A stretch of DNA of 18,592 nucleotides from Candidatus Eiseniibacteriota bacterium (GCA_030630395.1 DAOVNE010000003.1:1-18592), one strand, 5' to 3'; shown: positions 6,605 to 16,059, counted from the stretch's first letter. Numbers and translations: made by a program. Notes: generated by a model from the letters alone, not told the origin.

Positions 6605-8240
6605 ACTTCTTCCCTCGTACACGTGTAATGATGTCACCGATGCCGCTGGAACTGGCCTTCAGCGTTTCCGCGAGTTCACGCCTTGCCAAGACACGCGCCG
6701 CGGCAAGGTAGACGCCCACTCCCACCGCCGCCATCCCGCCCAGAGCCACTATCTGCCGTCCGAGTGACCCGCTCTCGAGTCCTATGCGGATCGCGACGGG
6801 AGACAGGAAGTGGAGGGCCATGGCCATCACTGCCGTCGCGAGAATGGTCGCAAGGAACGACCGGAAGAGCGCCGGATAGCGCCCGGCTCTCAGCTCCCGA
6901 GGCAGGAGGATGAAGAAGAGAATGAGTTTGAAGACATGTGAGACGGAGGTAGAGAGCGCCACACCTGCGCTCTCGAACATCCTCAGGAAGATGAAGATGA
7001 GTCCCACCTTGAGTCCGAGCCGCAGGAACCCGGCGATCACCGGCCGCTTCGTGTCCTTCATGGCAACGAAGGCGGAGGTCATGATGCTCGATATGCCGAG
7101 CGCCCAGATCGTGGGTGTGTAGAGCAGAAGCGCGGACACCGTGAATTTCATCGACTCATCGTCGAAGGCGCCTCGCTGGAAGATGAGCCGCACGAAGGGC
7201 TCGCCCAGCATCGCCATTCCGATGGAGACCGGGAGGAGGATGAAGAACGCGATCCTCATTGCTGCCATCAGCTTGTCTGCAAGCTCGTCGATCTGACCGC
7301 GCGCGGCCATGGTTGCGAAGAACGGGAAGAGCACCGTCGCGAACCCGACGATGAGAATTTCCTTCGGCAGCTCGATCAGGCGGAGCGCGTACGACAACCC
7401 GGAGATGCTCCCCTCCGCGAGCATCGAGGCGAAGATGCGATCGACGACATCGTCCAGCTTCGCACCGGCCATCCCTATGAAGAGAGGAAGCGCCAGTCGC
7501 ATGACACCGAGAAACATCGGATGCCTGAAGTCGATGCGGAGTGTGAACCCCTTTGCTCGGCGAGCGATGGAGGGCAGAAGCACTGCAGCGTGCGCGATAC
7601 TGCCCAGGAGGACGCCGTAGGCCAATCCATGGATTCCGTGCGTCGTCGTGAGGAAGATGGCTGCCAGAATCATGATGACGTTGTTGATGGGGCGCCCGAG
7701 TCCGGGGATGGCGAAGTTCCGGTAGCAATGGAGGATATTCGCAAACAGGCCCGCGATCGCTGAGAAGAGTATGGAGAGGACCATCACGCGGGTCAGCGAT
7801 GTTGCGAGTGCATGGCTCGACTCACCAAAGCCGGGCGCCACGAGCGACACCAACCCCGGCGCCAGAATCATAGCAGCCACGGTAATGAGAGAGAGAATAA
7901 GCAGAAGGTTGGATACGAAGATGCCGGCGTCATTCCACGCCTTGCGCTCCCCGTCATGCTCCAGCCGCTCCGTGAATAGCGGGACGAAACCTGAGCGAAT
8001 CGGTGAGCGGATCCACGCTATCACGAGTCCCGGGATTGTGAGAGCCACAAGGTAGCTGTCCATCTCGAAACCCGTCCCGAAGCGCGCCGCGACGATGATG
8101 TCCTTGACGAGTGCGAGGCCCTTGGCCGCAACGGCGAGGCCGATCACCCACACGGTCGAGATCACTATCCCCGTGTTCCGGGACGCCTCATAGCGGCCCT
8201 CAGGTTCGCACTTCCCTACCTGTCCCCCACCGTCGCTCAT
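6603..8240 (-). CDS. murJ: MurJ/MviN-like lipid flippase, divergent
   Basis: Polytopic membrane protein of 545 residues from the MurJ/MviN branch of the MOP exporter superfamily, whose best-known member flips lipid II for peptidoglycan synthesis. Twelve to fourteen hydrophobic segments follow a polar N-terminus of about 22 residues. The first-helix region VAARFGTGFEMDSYLVALTIP (about 50-70) and FVPLFTE (85-91) match the family. Between them the usual NLLRRLFxEGAxSxAF block is replaced by GLVIAWIRSPIRSG, so the protein is divergent and could be a paralogue with another lipid-linked substrate. The ATG overlaps the upstream permease stop (ATGA), with GGAGG five bases before it. It lies inside the nucleoside importer operon, between the two permease genes. 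Confidence 0.82.
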   Translation of the reverse strand: MSDGGGQVGKCEPEGRYEASRNTGIVISTVWVIGLAVAAKGLALVKDIIVAARFGTGFEMDSYLVALTIPGLVIAWIRSPIRSGFVPLFTERLEHDGERKAWNDAGIFVSNLLLILSLITVAAMILAPGLVSLVAPGFGESSHALATSLTRVMVLSILFSAIAGLFANILHCYRNFAIPGLGRPINNVIMILAAIFLTTTHGIHGLAYGVLLGSIAHAAVLLPSIARRAKGFTLRIDFRHPMFLGVMRLALPLFIGMAGAKLDDVVDRIFASMLAEGSISGLSYALRLIELPKEILIVGFATVLFPFFATMAARGQIDELADKLMAAMRIAFFILLPVSIGMAMLGEPFVRLIFQRGAFDDESMKFTVSALLLYTPTIWALGISSIMTSAFVAMKDTKRPVIAGFLRLGLKVGLIFIFLRMFESAGVALSTSVSHVFKLILFFILLPRELRAGRYPALFRSFLATILATAVMAMALHFLSPVAIRIGLESGSLGRQIVALGGMAAVGVGVYLAAARVLARRELAETLKASSSGIGDIITRVRGKK

Positions 8241-9388
8241 GAGGCCTCCAGGCCTTCCTTCGAAGGACGTCTCTTTTGCGCGCCGCCCGCCAGTCTGCGC
8301 CGCACTATCTCGTTCCCGACCACGACAAGGATGATGGTCACGGCCTGTACGACCAGTATCAGCTCCCGCGGCACGTCAGTGAAGATGTCCACCTCAAGCG
8401 CTCCGGTGTTCAGGACACCGAAGAGGAGCGCCGCAAACAAGACGCCCAGAGGAGAGTTCCTGCCGAGCAGCGCCACGGCGATTCCCATGAAGCCTATGCC
8501 GCTCGAGAAATTGTCGAGAAACCTGTGTCTGAACCCCATTATCTCGTTCGTCGCCACGAGCCCGGCGAACGCCCCGCTCAGGAGCATGGCCATCACGAGC
8601 GTGCGGCGCACGTTGATGCCGGCGTACTCGGCGGCCGATGTGTTGTGGCCCACCGCCCGTATCTCGTACCCAAGCGTTGTCCTGTAGAGAATGAACCACG
8701 CGAGCCAGACCGCAACGAGAGCTATCAGAAACGACGCATTCAACGGATTCGCGTTCGGAAGAGGAACGGCGATCGACTGGAAGAAGCCGGCCAGCCGCGG
8801 CAGTTCTCCCGCGACCGGGATCACAGCCGTCTGCGGCGTCATCTGTCCGGGCTCCTTGAATATCTCAACGACCAGGTAGCCCGTGAGCGCGACTGCTATG
8901 AAGTTCATCATGATCGTGTTGATGACTTCGTGGACTCCGAACCGCGCCTTCAAGTATCCCGGGATCGCCGCCCAGAGCGCCCCGCCTGCGGCGGATGCGA
9001 GAATCAGAACCGGGATCAGCAGCACCGCCGGCGCACCCGGCATCTTGAGAGCCGCCCACGCGCAGACGAACGAGCCGATGTAGAGCTGTCCCTCTCCTCC
9101 GATGTTGAACAACCCGGAGCGGAACGCGAAGGCCACAGCGAGACCGGCGAAGATGAGGGGCGTGGCGTTGAAGAGCACAAGCCCGATGCCGTCCACACTC
9201 CCGAAGGCTCCGCGGAACAGGACTGAGTAGAATCTGAGAGGGCTTTCGCCGATCGCGGCGACAACGAGTCCACCCACCAGGAAGGCTGCGAGCACCGCGA
9301 CAAGCGGAGACAACAGACTCACCAGTTTGCCGGCCCCGTCACTCTTGCGAGCTCGTGTGATCGTACCGAGTGCCCCTGGCGGGCTCAT
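8237..9388 (-). CDS. Nucleoside/simple-sugar ABC permease, YufP/NupP type
   Basis: First inner-membrane permease of the BMP-family nucleoside importer, 383 residues. A polar N-terminus of about 22 residues precedes roughly eight to ten membrane segments. The family signature AFRSGLFNIGGEGQLYIG lies at about 88-105, and the conserved GYEIRAVGHN and SSGIGFMGIAVALLG stretches follow. Its start codon overlaps the ATPase stop codon (ATGA at 9385-9388), and its own stop overlaps the MurJ-like start (ATGA at 8237-8240), so translation through this block is probably coupled. It is related to B. subtilis YufP/NupP of the guanosine importer. Confidence 0.93.
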   Translation of the reverse strand: MSPPGALGTITRARKSDGAGKLVSLLSPLVAVLAAFLVGGLVVAAIGESPLRFYSVLFRGAFGSVDGIGLVLFNATPLIFAGLAVAFAFRSGLFNIGGEGQLYIGSFVCAWAALKMPGAPAVLLIPVLILASAAGGALWAAIPGYLKARFGVHEVINTIMMNFIAVALTGYLVVEIFKEPGQMTPQTAVIPVAGELPRLAGFFQSIAVPLPNANPLNASFLIALVAVWLAWFILYRTTLGYEIRAVGHNTSAAEYAGINVRRTLVMAMLLSGAFAGLVATNEIMGFRHRFLDNFSSGIGFMGIAVALLGRNSPLGVLFAALLFGVLNTGALEVDIFTDVPRELILVVQAVTIILVVVGNEIVRRRLAGGAQKRRPSKEGLEAS

Positions 9389-10977
9389 GCTTCCCCTCCT
9401 GCCGCGGCCTGCCCGGGGGAGTTGTCATCGAGTGGGCGGTTGCGAACAGGCTCGTCCCCGGAGTCCCCCGCCCCCGTCATGTAGCGACCGAGCTCCTCCT
9501 CGCTCACCGTTCCACCCTCGAACTCCGCGACAATGCGCCCCCCGTACATGACCGCTATCCGATCCGACAGTGTCATGATCTCCGAAAGCTCCGCCGAGAC
9601 GAGCAACACTGCCACACCGGCGTCGCGCTTCTTGAGGATGCTCGTATGAACGAACTCGATTGCGCCTATGTCAACTCCGCGCGTCGGCTGCGATGCGATG
9701 AGGAGCGTCGGAGCGCCGTCGAACTCCCGGGCGACTATCAGCTTCTGCTGGTTGCCTCCGGAGAGATGGGCGGCGCTGATCGACGGATCAGCGGGCCTGA
9801 TATCATGTTCCGCTATGAGCGTGCGGGCGTGCTCCTCCATCTTTGCGACATTGATGAGGCCTCGATGAGAATAGCCGGCACGGTGATGGTGTCCGAGCAG
9901 GAGATTCTCCGCCACCGAGAAGTCCGGCACGATCCCGCGCTCCAACCTGTCCTCCGGAACATGTGCCACACCCAGATCCCGGATGGCACGCGGTTTCAGG
10001 TTCGTGATGTCCGTACCGCTCAACGTCACGCTCCCCGACGATGTCGCATGAAGCCCCGTGATGGCATCCACGAGTTCTGTCTGTCCGTTTCCCTGAACAC
10101 CAGCTATTCCCAGGATCTCGCCTGAGCGAATCTCAAGATCTACGTTCTCGAGGACGTGTGTTCCCTTTCTGCCGAGCGCCGACAGCTTGCTGACCGTCAG
10201 AACCGGTTCACCAAGCGTCGCCTCCTGTCGCTCAACCCTCAGTAGCACGTCGCGGCCGACCATCATTGTGGCCAGCTCCTCGGGTGTCGTCTCAGCGGCC
10301 GATACCACGCCCGTCACGCTCCCGTCACGCATCACGGTGACGCGGTCCGCGAGTTCTATGACCTCGTTCAGCTTGTGTGTGATGAAGATGATCGTGCGGC
10401 CGCTCTCACGAAGCGCCCGGAGGACAACGAAGAGCTCGGTAACTTCCTGTGGCGTGAGGACGCCGGTCGGTTCGTCGAGGATTAGGATATCAGCGCCCCG
10501 GTAGAGCACCTTCACTATCTCGGCGCGCTGCTCAAGACCCACGGAGAGGTTCTCGATTCGCTCATCGGGGTCAAGCGCGAGACCGTACTCCGTCGACAGG
10601 CGCTCCACCCTCTCCCTGGCCGCTCGCCCGTCAATGAAGAGGCCCGCTTTGGTCGGTTCGATTCCCAGAACGACATTCTCGGCGACCGTGAACGGGTCGA
10701 TCAGCATGAAATGCTGGTGGACCATGCCGAGTCCGAGCTTGATCGAATCGCTCGCGCTGTGCCCGATGAGCGGCTTCCCATTGAGTTTGATGGAACCCTC
10801 ATCAGGCCGAACCATTCCGTAGAGGATCTTCATGAGCGTCGACTTGCCCGCGCCGTTCTCGCCGATGATGGCGTGGATCTCGCCTTGGCGGACGGAGAGG
10901 TCGACACCGTCGCATGCAAGCACACGTGGGTAGCGCTTAGTTACGCCTCGCATCTCGACGGCGATCTTCTCGGGCAT
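9385..10977 (-). CDS. Nucleoside ABC importer ATPase with two ATP-binding domains
   Basis: Cytoplasmic ATPase of the BMP-type importer, 530 residues, two ABC domains in tandem. Domain one has Walker [10 protein letters not shown] at 39-47, Q-loop Gln88, signature LSVGLEQ at 144-150, Walker B ILILDEP at 164-170 and switch His201. Domain two has a degenerate Walker A (GVQGNGQTE, 293-301), a good signature LSGGNQQ at 405-411, and ASQPTRG in place of a normal Walker B with its catalytic glutamate. This asymmetry is normal for RbsA/YufO-like ATPases, in which only one site hydrolyses efficiently. The C-terminal 25 residues are polar and low in complexity. It follows the binding lipoprotein after 74 bases and overlaps the next permease by four bases. 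Confidence 0.95.
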   Translation of the reverse strand: MPEKIAVEMRGVTKRYPRVLACDGVDLSVRQGEIHAIIGENGAGKSTLMKILYGMVRPDEGSIKLNGKPLIGHSASDSIKLGLGMVHQHFMLIDPFTVAENVVLGIEPTKAGLFIDGRAARERVERLSTEYGLALDPDERIENLSVGLEQRAEIVKVLYRGADILILDEPTGVLTPQEVTELFVVLRALRESGRTIIFITHKLNEVIELADRVTVMRDGSVTGVVSAAETTPEELATMMVGRDVLLRVERQEATLGEPVLTVSKLSALGRKGTHVLENVDLEIRSGEILGIAGVQGNGQTELVDAITGLHATSSGSVTLSGTDITNLKPRAIRDLGVAHVPEDRLERGIVPDFSVAENLLLGHHHRAGYSHRGLINVAKMEEHARTLIAEHDIRPADPSISAAHLSGGNQQKLIVAREFDGAPTLLIASQPTRGVDIGAIEFVHTSILKKRDAGVAVLLVSAELSEIMTLSDRIAVMYGGRIVAEFEGGTVSEEELGRYMTGAGDSGDEPVRNRPLDDNSPGQAAAGGEA

Positions 10978-11051
10978 GGAGTGAAGACTCCCTTGAATGA
11001 TCCGCGTGCGATGAAAGATCTCGCGCTCGACGAGCGATCAGATGAACGCCG

Positions 11052-12065
11052 CTACTCCCTCGGCACATCAATCTCCTGGGCGATGATTCCTGCCTTCGCG
11101 GCCTCGACCGCCTCGACGATTGCATCGGAGATGAGCCCCGCGTTGTAATCGTCCATGGCGTAGCTGACGCCGTCCTCGGCGAGCCCGAACTCCCGAAGGC
11201 CGCCCTCGAACCTGTTCTCATATGCCGCCAGAATCACAGCGTAGACAGCGTTATCGACTCGCTTGACCATGCTGGTCAGGACGTGACCGGGCGCCATGTA
11301 GTTCTGATTCGAATCGACACCGATGGCGAAGTTGCCGGTCTCTCTCGCTGCTTCGATGACTCCAATGCCGGTGTTTCCGGAAGCGTGGTAGATGATATCT
11401 ACGCCGCGGCCGTACTGGAGCATCGCCAGCTCCTTACCCTTCGCCGGGTCGGCAAACGCCTGCGGAGTCGACCCCGCGTACCCGACGGTGACGGACACGG
11501 CCGGGTTGGCATGCTTGGCCCCGGCGATAAAGCCGGCCTCAAAGCGGTGGATGAGCGGAACGTCCATGCCGCCGATGAAGCCGACTCGACCCGTCTCGCT
11601 CTTGAGGCCCGCGACAACTCCGACAAGGAACGAACCCTCTTCCTCCCGGAAAACGAGACCCGCAAGATTGTCGGGTAGCACCTCGTCCTGCCGCACATCG
11701 AAGTCGACACACGCGAATCTGACATCGGGATAGTCCGCCGACACGCTTCTCATTGAATCACTGAAGAGGAACCCGACACCGATGATGACATCAAAGCCGG
11801 CCTGAGCGAGCTTCCTGAGCCCGGTCTCCCTGTCGGCATCCTGCCCCGGCTCGAACTCCGTGTGCTCGATCTCAAAATCATCGGCGATTCTCAGAAGACC
11901 TCGGTAGGCGGAATCGTTGAACGACTTATCCCCCTTGCCGCCGACATCGAAGACCATTCCGACCTTGAAGGCATCCGTGCCCTGTGACGGAGTGCTCTGC
12001 CTGCATCCCGCCCCGACGAGGGACAGAAGTACGAGCGGGAGAACAAGCAATGTGAGTTTCCTCAT
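11052..12065 (-). CDS. BMP-family nucleoside-binding lipoprotein (PnrA/BmpA-like)
   Basis: Solute-binding lipoprotein that delivers nucleosides to the downstream ABC importer. The signal sequence ends in lipobox VGAGC (Cys21). The family's ligand-binding pattern appears as VFDVGGKGDKSFND (38-51), with HASGNTG at 227-233, IGVDSNQNYMAPG at 248-260 and LTSMVKRVDNAVY at 263-275. These match PnrA/Med/BmpA proteins that bind purine nucleosides. I start it at the ATG at 12065: AAGGAG lies six bases upstream and the lipoprotein signal begins there; the open frame further upstream lies within the MFS gene. The ATG overlaps the MFS stop (ATGA at 12062-12065). Length is 337 residues, typical for the family. 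Confidence 0.95.
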   Translation of the reverse strand: MRKLTLLVLPLVLLSLVGAGCRQSTPSQGTDAFKVGMVFDVGGKGDKSFNDSAYRGLLRIADDFEIEHTEFEPGQDADRETGLRKLAQAGFDVIIGVGFLFSDSMRSVSADYPDVRFACVDFDVRQDEVLPDNLAGLVFREEEGSFLVGVVAGLKSETGRVGFIGGMDVPLIHRFEAGFIAGAKHANPAVSVTVGYAGSTPQAFADPAKGKELAMLQYGRGVDIIYHASGNTGIGVIEAARETGNFAIGVDSNQNYMAPGHVLTSMVKRVDNAVYAVILAAYENRFEGGLREFGLAEDGVSYAMDDYNAGLISDAIVEAVEAAKAGIIAQEIDVPRE

Positions 12066-13297
12066 GACGTGCTCCTTCCTGTGGTCGGCGTTCCCTCGAT
12101 GGGGATCGCCTCGAGCGCCGGATCGACACAGTCCATCGCGCCGATCGTCTGCGCACGTCTCATCAGCAACAAGAATCCTCCAAAGCCGACTACGACCACG
12201 ACCAGTGAACCTGCGAGAAACAAGAGATCGAGTCCGAACCGCTGGGCAACGAGCCCTCCGGCAATGGGAGCCACGATCAGCCCCACGCTCATCCCCGTAT
12301 TGAAGATGGCCATCACGGTTCCCATACCGTTGTACCTGTCTCCACACTTCGCCGCAAGAGCAAGTGCTGCCGGAAGCCCGAGCGCCAGAGATATCCCGGT
12401 AGCGATCTGCAGAGCGAAGAGCCATGCAACACTTGAGCAGAAGGGAATCGCCGCGATGACGGCGGCGCTCGCGAGGATGCCCCATCCCATAAGAAGGGGC
12501 TTGGAGACCCTATCGGCGAGCTTGCCGAACGGTATCTGCATGAACCCGGCGAGGAGTATGTTCGTGGCGAGAAGTACGCCGATGATTGATAGCGACGCCC
12601 CGCGCTCCTCCGCGACAAACGGCAGGAACGGAATCACGAGTCCGCGACCGAACGATATCGTGGTTCTGAAGAGCACGGCAGCGAGAACGAGGGGGTCCTT
12701 CAGGACCATCATGACGGGCGCGCGGCTCTTCCAGCGTTCCTTGTGGAGACCGAGTTCCGGAAGGAAGATGATGGCGTAGATGAGAGCGACACCCGACAGG
12801 GCGCCCATCGCGTAGAACGGCGCGCCCAGACCGAACCGGTCGGCCAGAGGTCCCGCCAGGAGCGGCCCGATCCCGAAGGCCGTGAAGAGGAAGACCATGA
12901 AGGTCCCCATCACACTGCCCTCCCGGCCCTTGGGAGCGATCTCGCCGATATAGGCCTGAGCCACCGGAACTACCATTCCGCTGGCCGCGCCGTGCAGAAA
13001 GCGGACCACAAGAAGACTGCCGATTGAATCTACCTTGAGATATGCAAACGAGAAGAGAGTGAAGATGGCGAGTCCTGCCGTGATGAACCGCTTCCGCCCG
13101 AACCGGTCCGACAGCCGCCCGATGAAGGGCATGAAGACGAAGCGGGCGAGCGAGAACCCGGAGAAGATGAGACCGATGGTGAGGCCCGCCGCCCCGAGGC
13201 TTCTGGCATAAAATGGGAGCAGGGGGCCGATGAACCCGACCCCCATGGTAGAAGCGAAGATTGCGATGAAGAGAGCTATGTAGACCTGTCGCTTCAT
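12062..13297 (-). CDS. Major facilitator superfamily transporter, DHA1-like
   Basis: Twelve-segment MFS permease of 411 residues. Motif A after helix two reads GRLSDRFGRKR (60-70), and helix five has a motif-C-like GIGPLLAGPLA (142-152), which is linked to proton antiport. A second motif-A-like GKLADRVSK occurs in the C-terminal half. The ATG at 13297 has a modest GAGGG just upstream and lies nine bases after the adenine deaminase stop; the 3' end overlaps the binding-lipoprotein start by four bases. This embeds it in the purine cluster. Motif C favours an exporter, perhaps of a purine base or a degradation product, but the DHA1 family is broad and specificity cannot be read from sequence. 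Confidence 0.9.
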   Translation of the reverse strand: MKRQVYIALFIAIFASTMGVGFIGPLLPFYARSLGAAGLTIGLIFSGFSLARFVFMPFIGRLSDRFGRKRFITAGLAIFTLFSFAYLKVDSIGSLLVVRFLHGAASGMVVPVAQAYIGEIAPKGREGSVMGTFMVFLFTAFGIGPLLAGPLADRFGLGAPFYAMGALSGVALIYAIIFLPELGLHKERWKSRAPVMMVLKDPLVLAAVLFRTTISFGRGLVIPFLPFVAEERGASLSIIGVLLATNILLAGFMQIPFGKLADRVSKPLLMGWGILASAAVIAAIPFCSSVAWLFALQIATGISLALGLPAALALAAKCGDRYNGMGTVMAIFNTGMSVGLIVAPIAGGLVAQRFGLDLLFLAGSLVVVVVGFGGFLLLMRRAQTIGAMDCVDPALEAIPIEGTPTTGRSTS

Positions 13298-13306
13298 GAG
13301 CCCTCT

Positions 13307-15019
13307 TTAGACAAACAGGTCGGTGAACTGGAAGCTCTCGACGTCGAACAGCCCCTTGTCCGTCAGCTTGAGTTCCGGGATGACGGGCAGAGCCAGAAAC
13401 GACATGGCCATGAACGGATCGGGAACCTTCGATCCTATTCGCTTCGCCGCCTTGACGACCTTCTCAAGTCCCTCCACGACACTCTCGAGTGTCTCCTCCG
13501 ACATGAGCCCAGCAACGGGAAGCGACAGTCCGGCCAGCAGCTCCCCGTCACGCACGACGGAGAGACCACCGCGCATCTTGGAGATCTCCACGACGGCCGC
13601 CATCATGTCCTCGCTGCTCGTTCCTACGACGACGATGTTGTGCGAGTCGTGTGCTACGGAGCTCGCGATGGCGCCCGTCTTCAGACCGAACCCCTTGACG
13701 AAGCACAGTCCGATATTGTCACTCGCATGGTGACGCTCGACGACGGCCATCTTCAGGATGTCTCTCTTCGTGTCGGCAAGAGCGAGCCCGTCCTCTGTCT
13801 TCACCTTCTCGATCGTTCCACGGGTGACTATCTGGTCGGGGACAAGATTGATGACGCGCGCCTTCTTGCCACCAGCGGGAATGTCGAAATCCTCGGGCGC
13901 GAGCCACTTGATGTTGATCGAACTCCGGAGCTGAGGTAGAGGCACTCGGGGTGGCGGCGCTATCATCTTGCCGTTCTCCGCCACCATCTTGCCGTTCTTG
14001 AAGACCATCTTGATGTTGAATCGCTTGAGGCCATCGACGACAACGAGATCCGCCCTGTATCCGGGGGCGATCGCCCCAAGGTCCTTCAGGCCGAAGTACT
14101 GGGCCGTGTTGATGGTCGCCATCCTGATGGCCAGGAGAGGATCGAGCCCCTCCTTCACGGCGATCTTGATCATGTGATCTATGTGACCCTTCTCAAGCAG
14201 ATCCTTCGGGTGTCTGTCATCCGTAACGAAGAAACAGCGGGAACTGTTCTCGCACGTGATGGCCGGAAGGAGATCCTTGAGGTTCTTTGTCACAGACCCT
14301 TCCCTGATCATGGCGTACATGCCGAGTCTGAGCTTCTCGATCAGCTCTTTGACGGTCGTACTCTCGTGATCGGAAGCAACACCGGTCGCGATATAGGCAT
14401 TCAGGTCCTTGCCGGTCAGACCCGGAGCGTGCCCATCGATCCGCTTGCGGTCGTGGGTCATTGTTATCTTATCGAGAAGCCCCTCGTCTTCCATGAGAAC
14501 CCCGGGGAAGTTCATCACCTCTCCGAGCCCCAGGACCCACTTCTCCCTGAGGAGCGGGTAGAGATCGAATCCGCGCAGAACGGCTCCGCTCGTCTCGAAC
14601 TCCGTGGCTGGAACGCAGGATGGAAGCATCATGAAGATGTTCACGGGACTGTACTTGCTGGAGTTCAGCATGTAGTAGATGCCTTCGATCCCGTGGACGT
14701 TGGCTATCTCGTGGGGATCGGCGACGACCGACGTGGTGCCCCGCGGCACGACGGACCGCGCGAACTCCTGCACCGTGACCATCGTGCTTTCGATATGCAT
14801 GTGCCCATCTATGAGCCCGGGCAGCACGAAGGCCTTCTTGAGATCGATCTCCTTCTTGCCCTCGTAGTCGCCGATCCCGACGATGCGCTCGCCCCAGATG
14901 GCGATGTCACCGACGTAGACCTCGGACGAGAACACGTTGACGATCCTCGCGTTCTTGAGAACCAGATCCGCCGGCATCTTGCCGCGCGCCACCCTGATAA
15001 TCTTCGCTATGTCCTTCAT
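13307..15019 (-). CDS. ade: Adenine deaminase
   Basis: Cytoplasmic metal-dependent amidohydrolase converting adenine to hypoxanthine and ammonia. The 570-residue length is normal for bacterial Ade. Motifs in order are LPGLIDGHMHIEST (66-79), DPHEIANVHG (101-110), GLGEVMNFPGV (164-174), DGHAPGL (195-201), SDHE (216-219) and DDRH (267-270). The adenine-deaminase-specific C-terminal domain follows, containing VAHDSHNI. These supply the expected His, Glu and Asp metal ligands. The ATG at 15019 has GGGGTGA a few bases upstream. It is followed nine bases later by the MFS gene and preceded by 101 bases after carbamate kinase. Its place beside a nucleoside importer and a molybdenum hydroxylase subunit fits purine breakdown. 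Confidence 0.96.
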   Translation of the reverse strand: MKDIAKIIRVARGKMPADLVLKNARIVNVFSSEVYVGDIAIWGERIVGIGDYEGKKEIDLKKAFVLPGLIDGHMHIESTMVTVQEFARSVVPRGTTSVVADPHEIANVHGIEGIYYMLNSSKYSPVNIFMMLPSCVPATEFETSGAVLRGFDLYPLLREKWVLGLGEVMNFPGVLMEDEGLLDKITMTHDRKRIDGHAPGLTGKDLNAYIATGVASDHESTTVKELIEKLRLGMYAMIREGSVTKNLKDLLPAITCENSSRCFFVTDDRHPKDLLEKGHIDHMIKIAVKEGLDPLLAIRMATINTAQYFGLKDLGAIAPGYRADLVVVDGLKRFNIKMVFKNGKMVAENGKMIAPPPRVPLPQLRSSINIKWLAPEDFDIPAGGKKARVINLVPDQIVTRGTIEKVKTEDGLALADTKRDILKMAVVERHHASDNIGLCFVKGFGLKTGAIASSVAHDSHNIVVVGTSSEDMMAAVVEISKMRGGLSVVRDGELLAGLSLPVAGLMSEETLESVVEGLEKVVKAAKRIGSKVPDPFMAMSFLALPVIPELKLTDKGLFDVESFQFTDLFV

Positions 15020-15075
15020 GCATCACCCCGATACGCTGTCCCGCGTCCTCTCCTGCACGCTCATGTGTGAACACT

Positions 15076-15103
15076 CGCTCCGTCCTGGGATCACGCTCCG
15101 TCC
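15076..15103. repeat. Pair of 10-bp direct repeats (cgctccgtcc) upstream of ade
   Basis: The same ten bases occur at 15076-15085 and 15094-15103, 18 bases apart, in the 101-base spacer between carbamate kinase and adenine deaminase. They could be operator half sites for the ade unit or chance in GC-rich DNA. No -10 or -35 pair was convincing nearby, and no purine riboswitch core was seen. Confidence 0.35.
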
Positions 15104-15120
15104 GGAACTCGAGCGGCGAC

Positions 15121-16059
15121 CTACGCCACTATCCGTGTGCCGGTCTTCCTGTCGAGCGCTCTCTCGATGGACTCCGGGTTGGTGATAATGACCTCTTTGC
15201 CTCCACCCTCGATGAAGGCGATGCCGGCTTGCACCTTCGGACCCATGCTGCCGGCCGGGAAGTGACCTTCCTCGAAGTACTTCTTCGCGTCTTGAATGGT
15301 CATGGAGTCCAGTGGGATCTCCTCCGTCGAACCGAAGTTGAGCACGACCTGCTCCACGTCGGTTGATATGACGAGAAGCTCCGCGCCGATGTCGTTCGCC
15401 AGGAGCCGGGAAGCGTGATCCTTATCGATGACTGCCTCGACTCCCTTGAGGCCGGTCTTAGTCTCGACGACCGGGATTCCGCCTCCCCCGACGGCAATGA
15501 CAATTGACCCGGCATCGAGCAGCGCCTTGATCGAACGCGCCTCCACAACGCGCTGTGGAATCGGTGATGCCACAACTCGTCGCCACCCACGGTTCGCATC
15601 CTTCACGATATCCCACCCGTCATCGTCCCTGCGTCTCTCGGCTTCCTCCATCGTGTAGAACGGTCCGATCGGCTTGGCCGGATTCTGGAATGCGGGGTCA
15701 CTGCCGTCGACCACGACCTGTGTCACGACGGACACGACCTCCCGCTCGATTCCCCTCTTCAGGAGCTCCTTGCCGAGAACCTGCTGAATCATGTATCCCA
15801 TGGCGCCCTGCGAATCCGCTCCGCATGTGTCCAGGGGAAGATTCGGGAGCACCGATGAGGCCATCTCAGCTCTCAGGAGGATGTTGCCCACCTGAGGGCC
15901 GTTGCCGTGCGTGATGACGACATCCCACCCCTTCTCTATCATGCCGGCGATGTGGCGACTCGTCTCGGCGGCATTGTCGAACTGCTCCCCGATGGTGCCG
16001 CGCTGTCCGGCCTTCGTGATGGAGTTGCCGCCGATGGCGACAACTGCAAGTTTGCTCAT
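15121..16059 (-). CDS. arcC: Carbamate kinase
   Basis: Cytoplasmic amino-acid-kinase-fold enzyme that transfers phosphate from carbamoyl phosphate to ADP, yielding ATP plus carbamate (then ammonia and CO2). It is the energy-conserving last step of carbamoyl catabolism. The 312-residue protein shows AIGGNSI (8-14), THGNGPQVGN (50-59), VVVDGSDPAFQNPAKPIGPFY in mid-protein, AVGGGGIPV, VIDKDHASRLLA and PAGSMGPKVQA, all typical of ArcC/YqeA. The ATG at 16059 has a strong AGGAGGAG just upstream and lies nine bases after the second transcarbamylase. That coupling implies it takes carbamoyl phosphate made by one or both transcarbamylases working in the phosphorolytic direction. Confidence 0.97.
   Translation of the reverse strand: MSKLAVVAIGGNSITKAGQRGTIGEQFDNAAETSRHIAGMIEKGWDVVITHGNGPQVGNILLRAEMASSVLPNLPLDTCGADSQGAMGYMIQQVLGKELLKRGIEREVVSVVTQVVVDGSDPAFQNPAKPIGPFYTMEEAERRRDDDGWDIVKDANRGWRRVVASPIPQRVVEARSIKALLDAGSIVIAVGGGGIPVVETKTGLKGVEAVIDKDHASRLLANDIGAELLVISTDVEQVVLNFGSTEEIPLDSMTIQDAKKYFEEGHFPAGSMGPKVQAGIAFIEGGGKEVIITNPESIERALDRKTGTRIVA

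Noticed and set aside
8276..9226. Long plus-strand open frame of 316 codons opposite the YufP-like permease
   Set aside because: Its translation is rich in Arg, His, Glu and Asp without any recognisable domain. It is the complement of a clear membrane-protein gene, as expected in GC-rich DNA with a strong third-position bias.
11006..11040. Small palindrome (cgctcgacgagcg) between the lipoprotein and ATPase genes
   Set aside because: The possible stem is only four to six pairs with a tiny loop, and such palindromes are common in this base composition.
12066..12485. Upstream extension of the nucleoside-binding lipoprotein by 140 codons
   Set aside because: It lies wholly inside the MFS gene in another frame; the lipoprotein signal and a good ribosome-binding site place the start at 12065.
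15020..15120. Purine riboswitch ahead of adenine deaminase
   Set aside because: The spacer was checked because of the gene's role, but no conserved riboswitch core or paired loops could be recognised, and the ribosome-binding site is not clearly sequestered.
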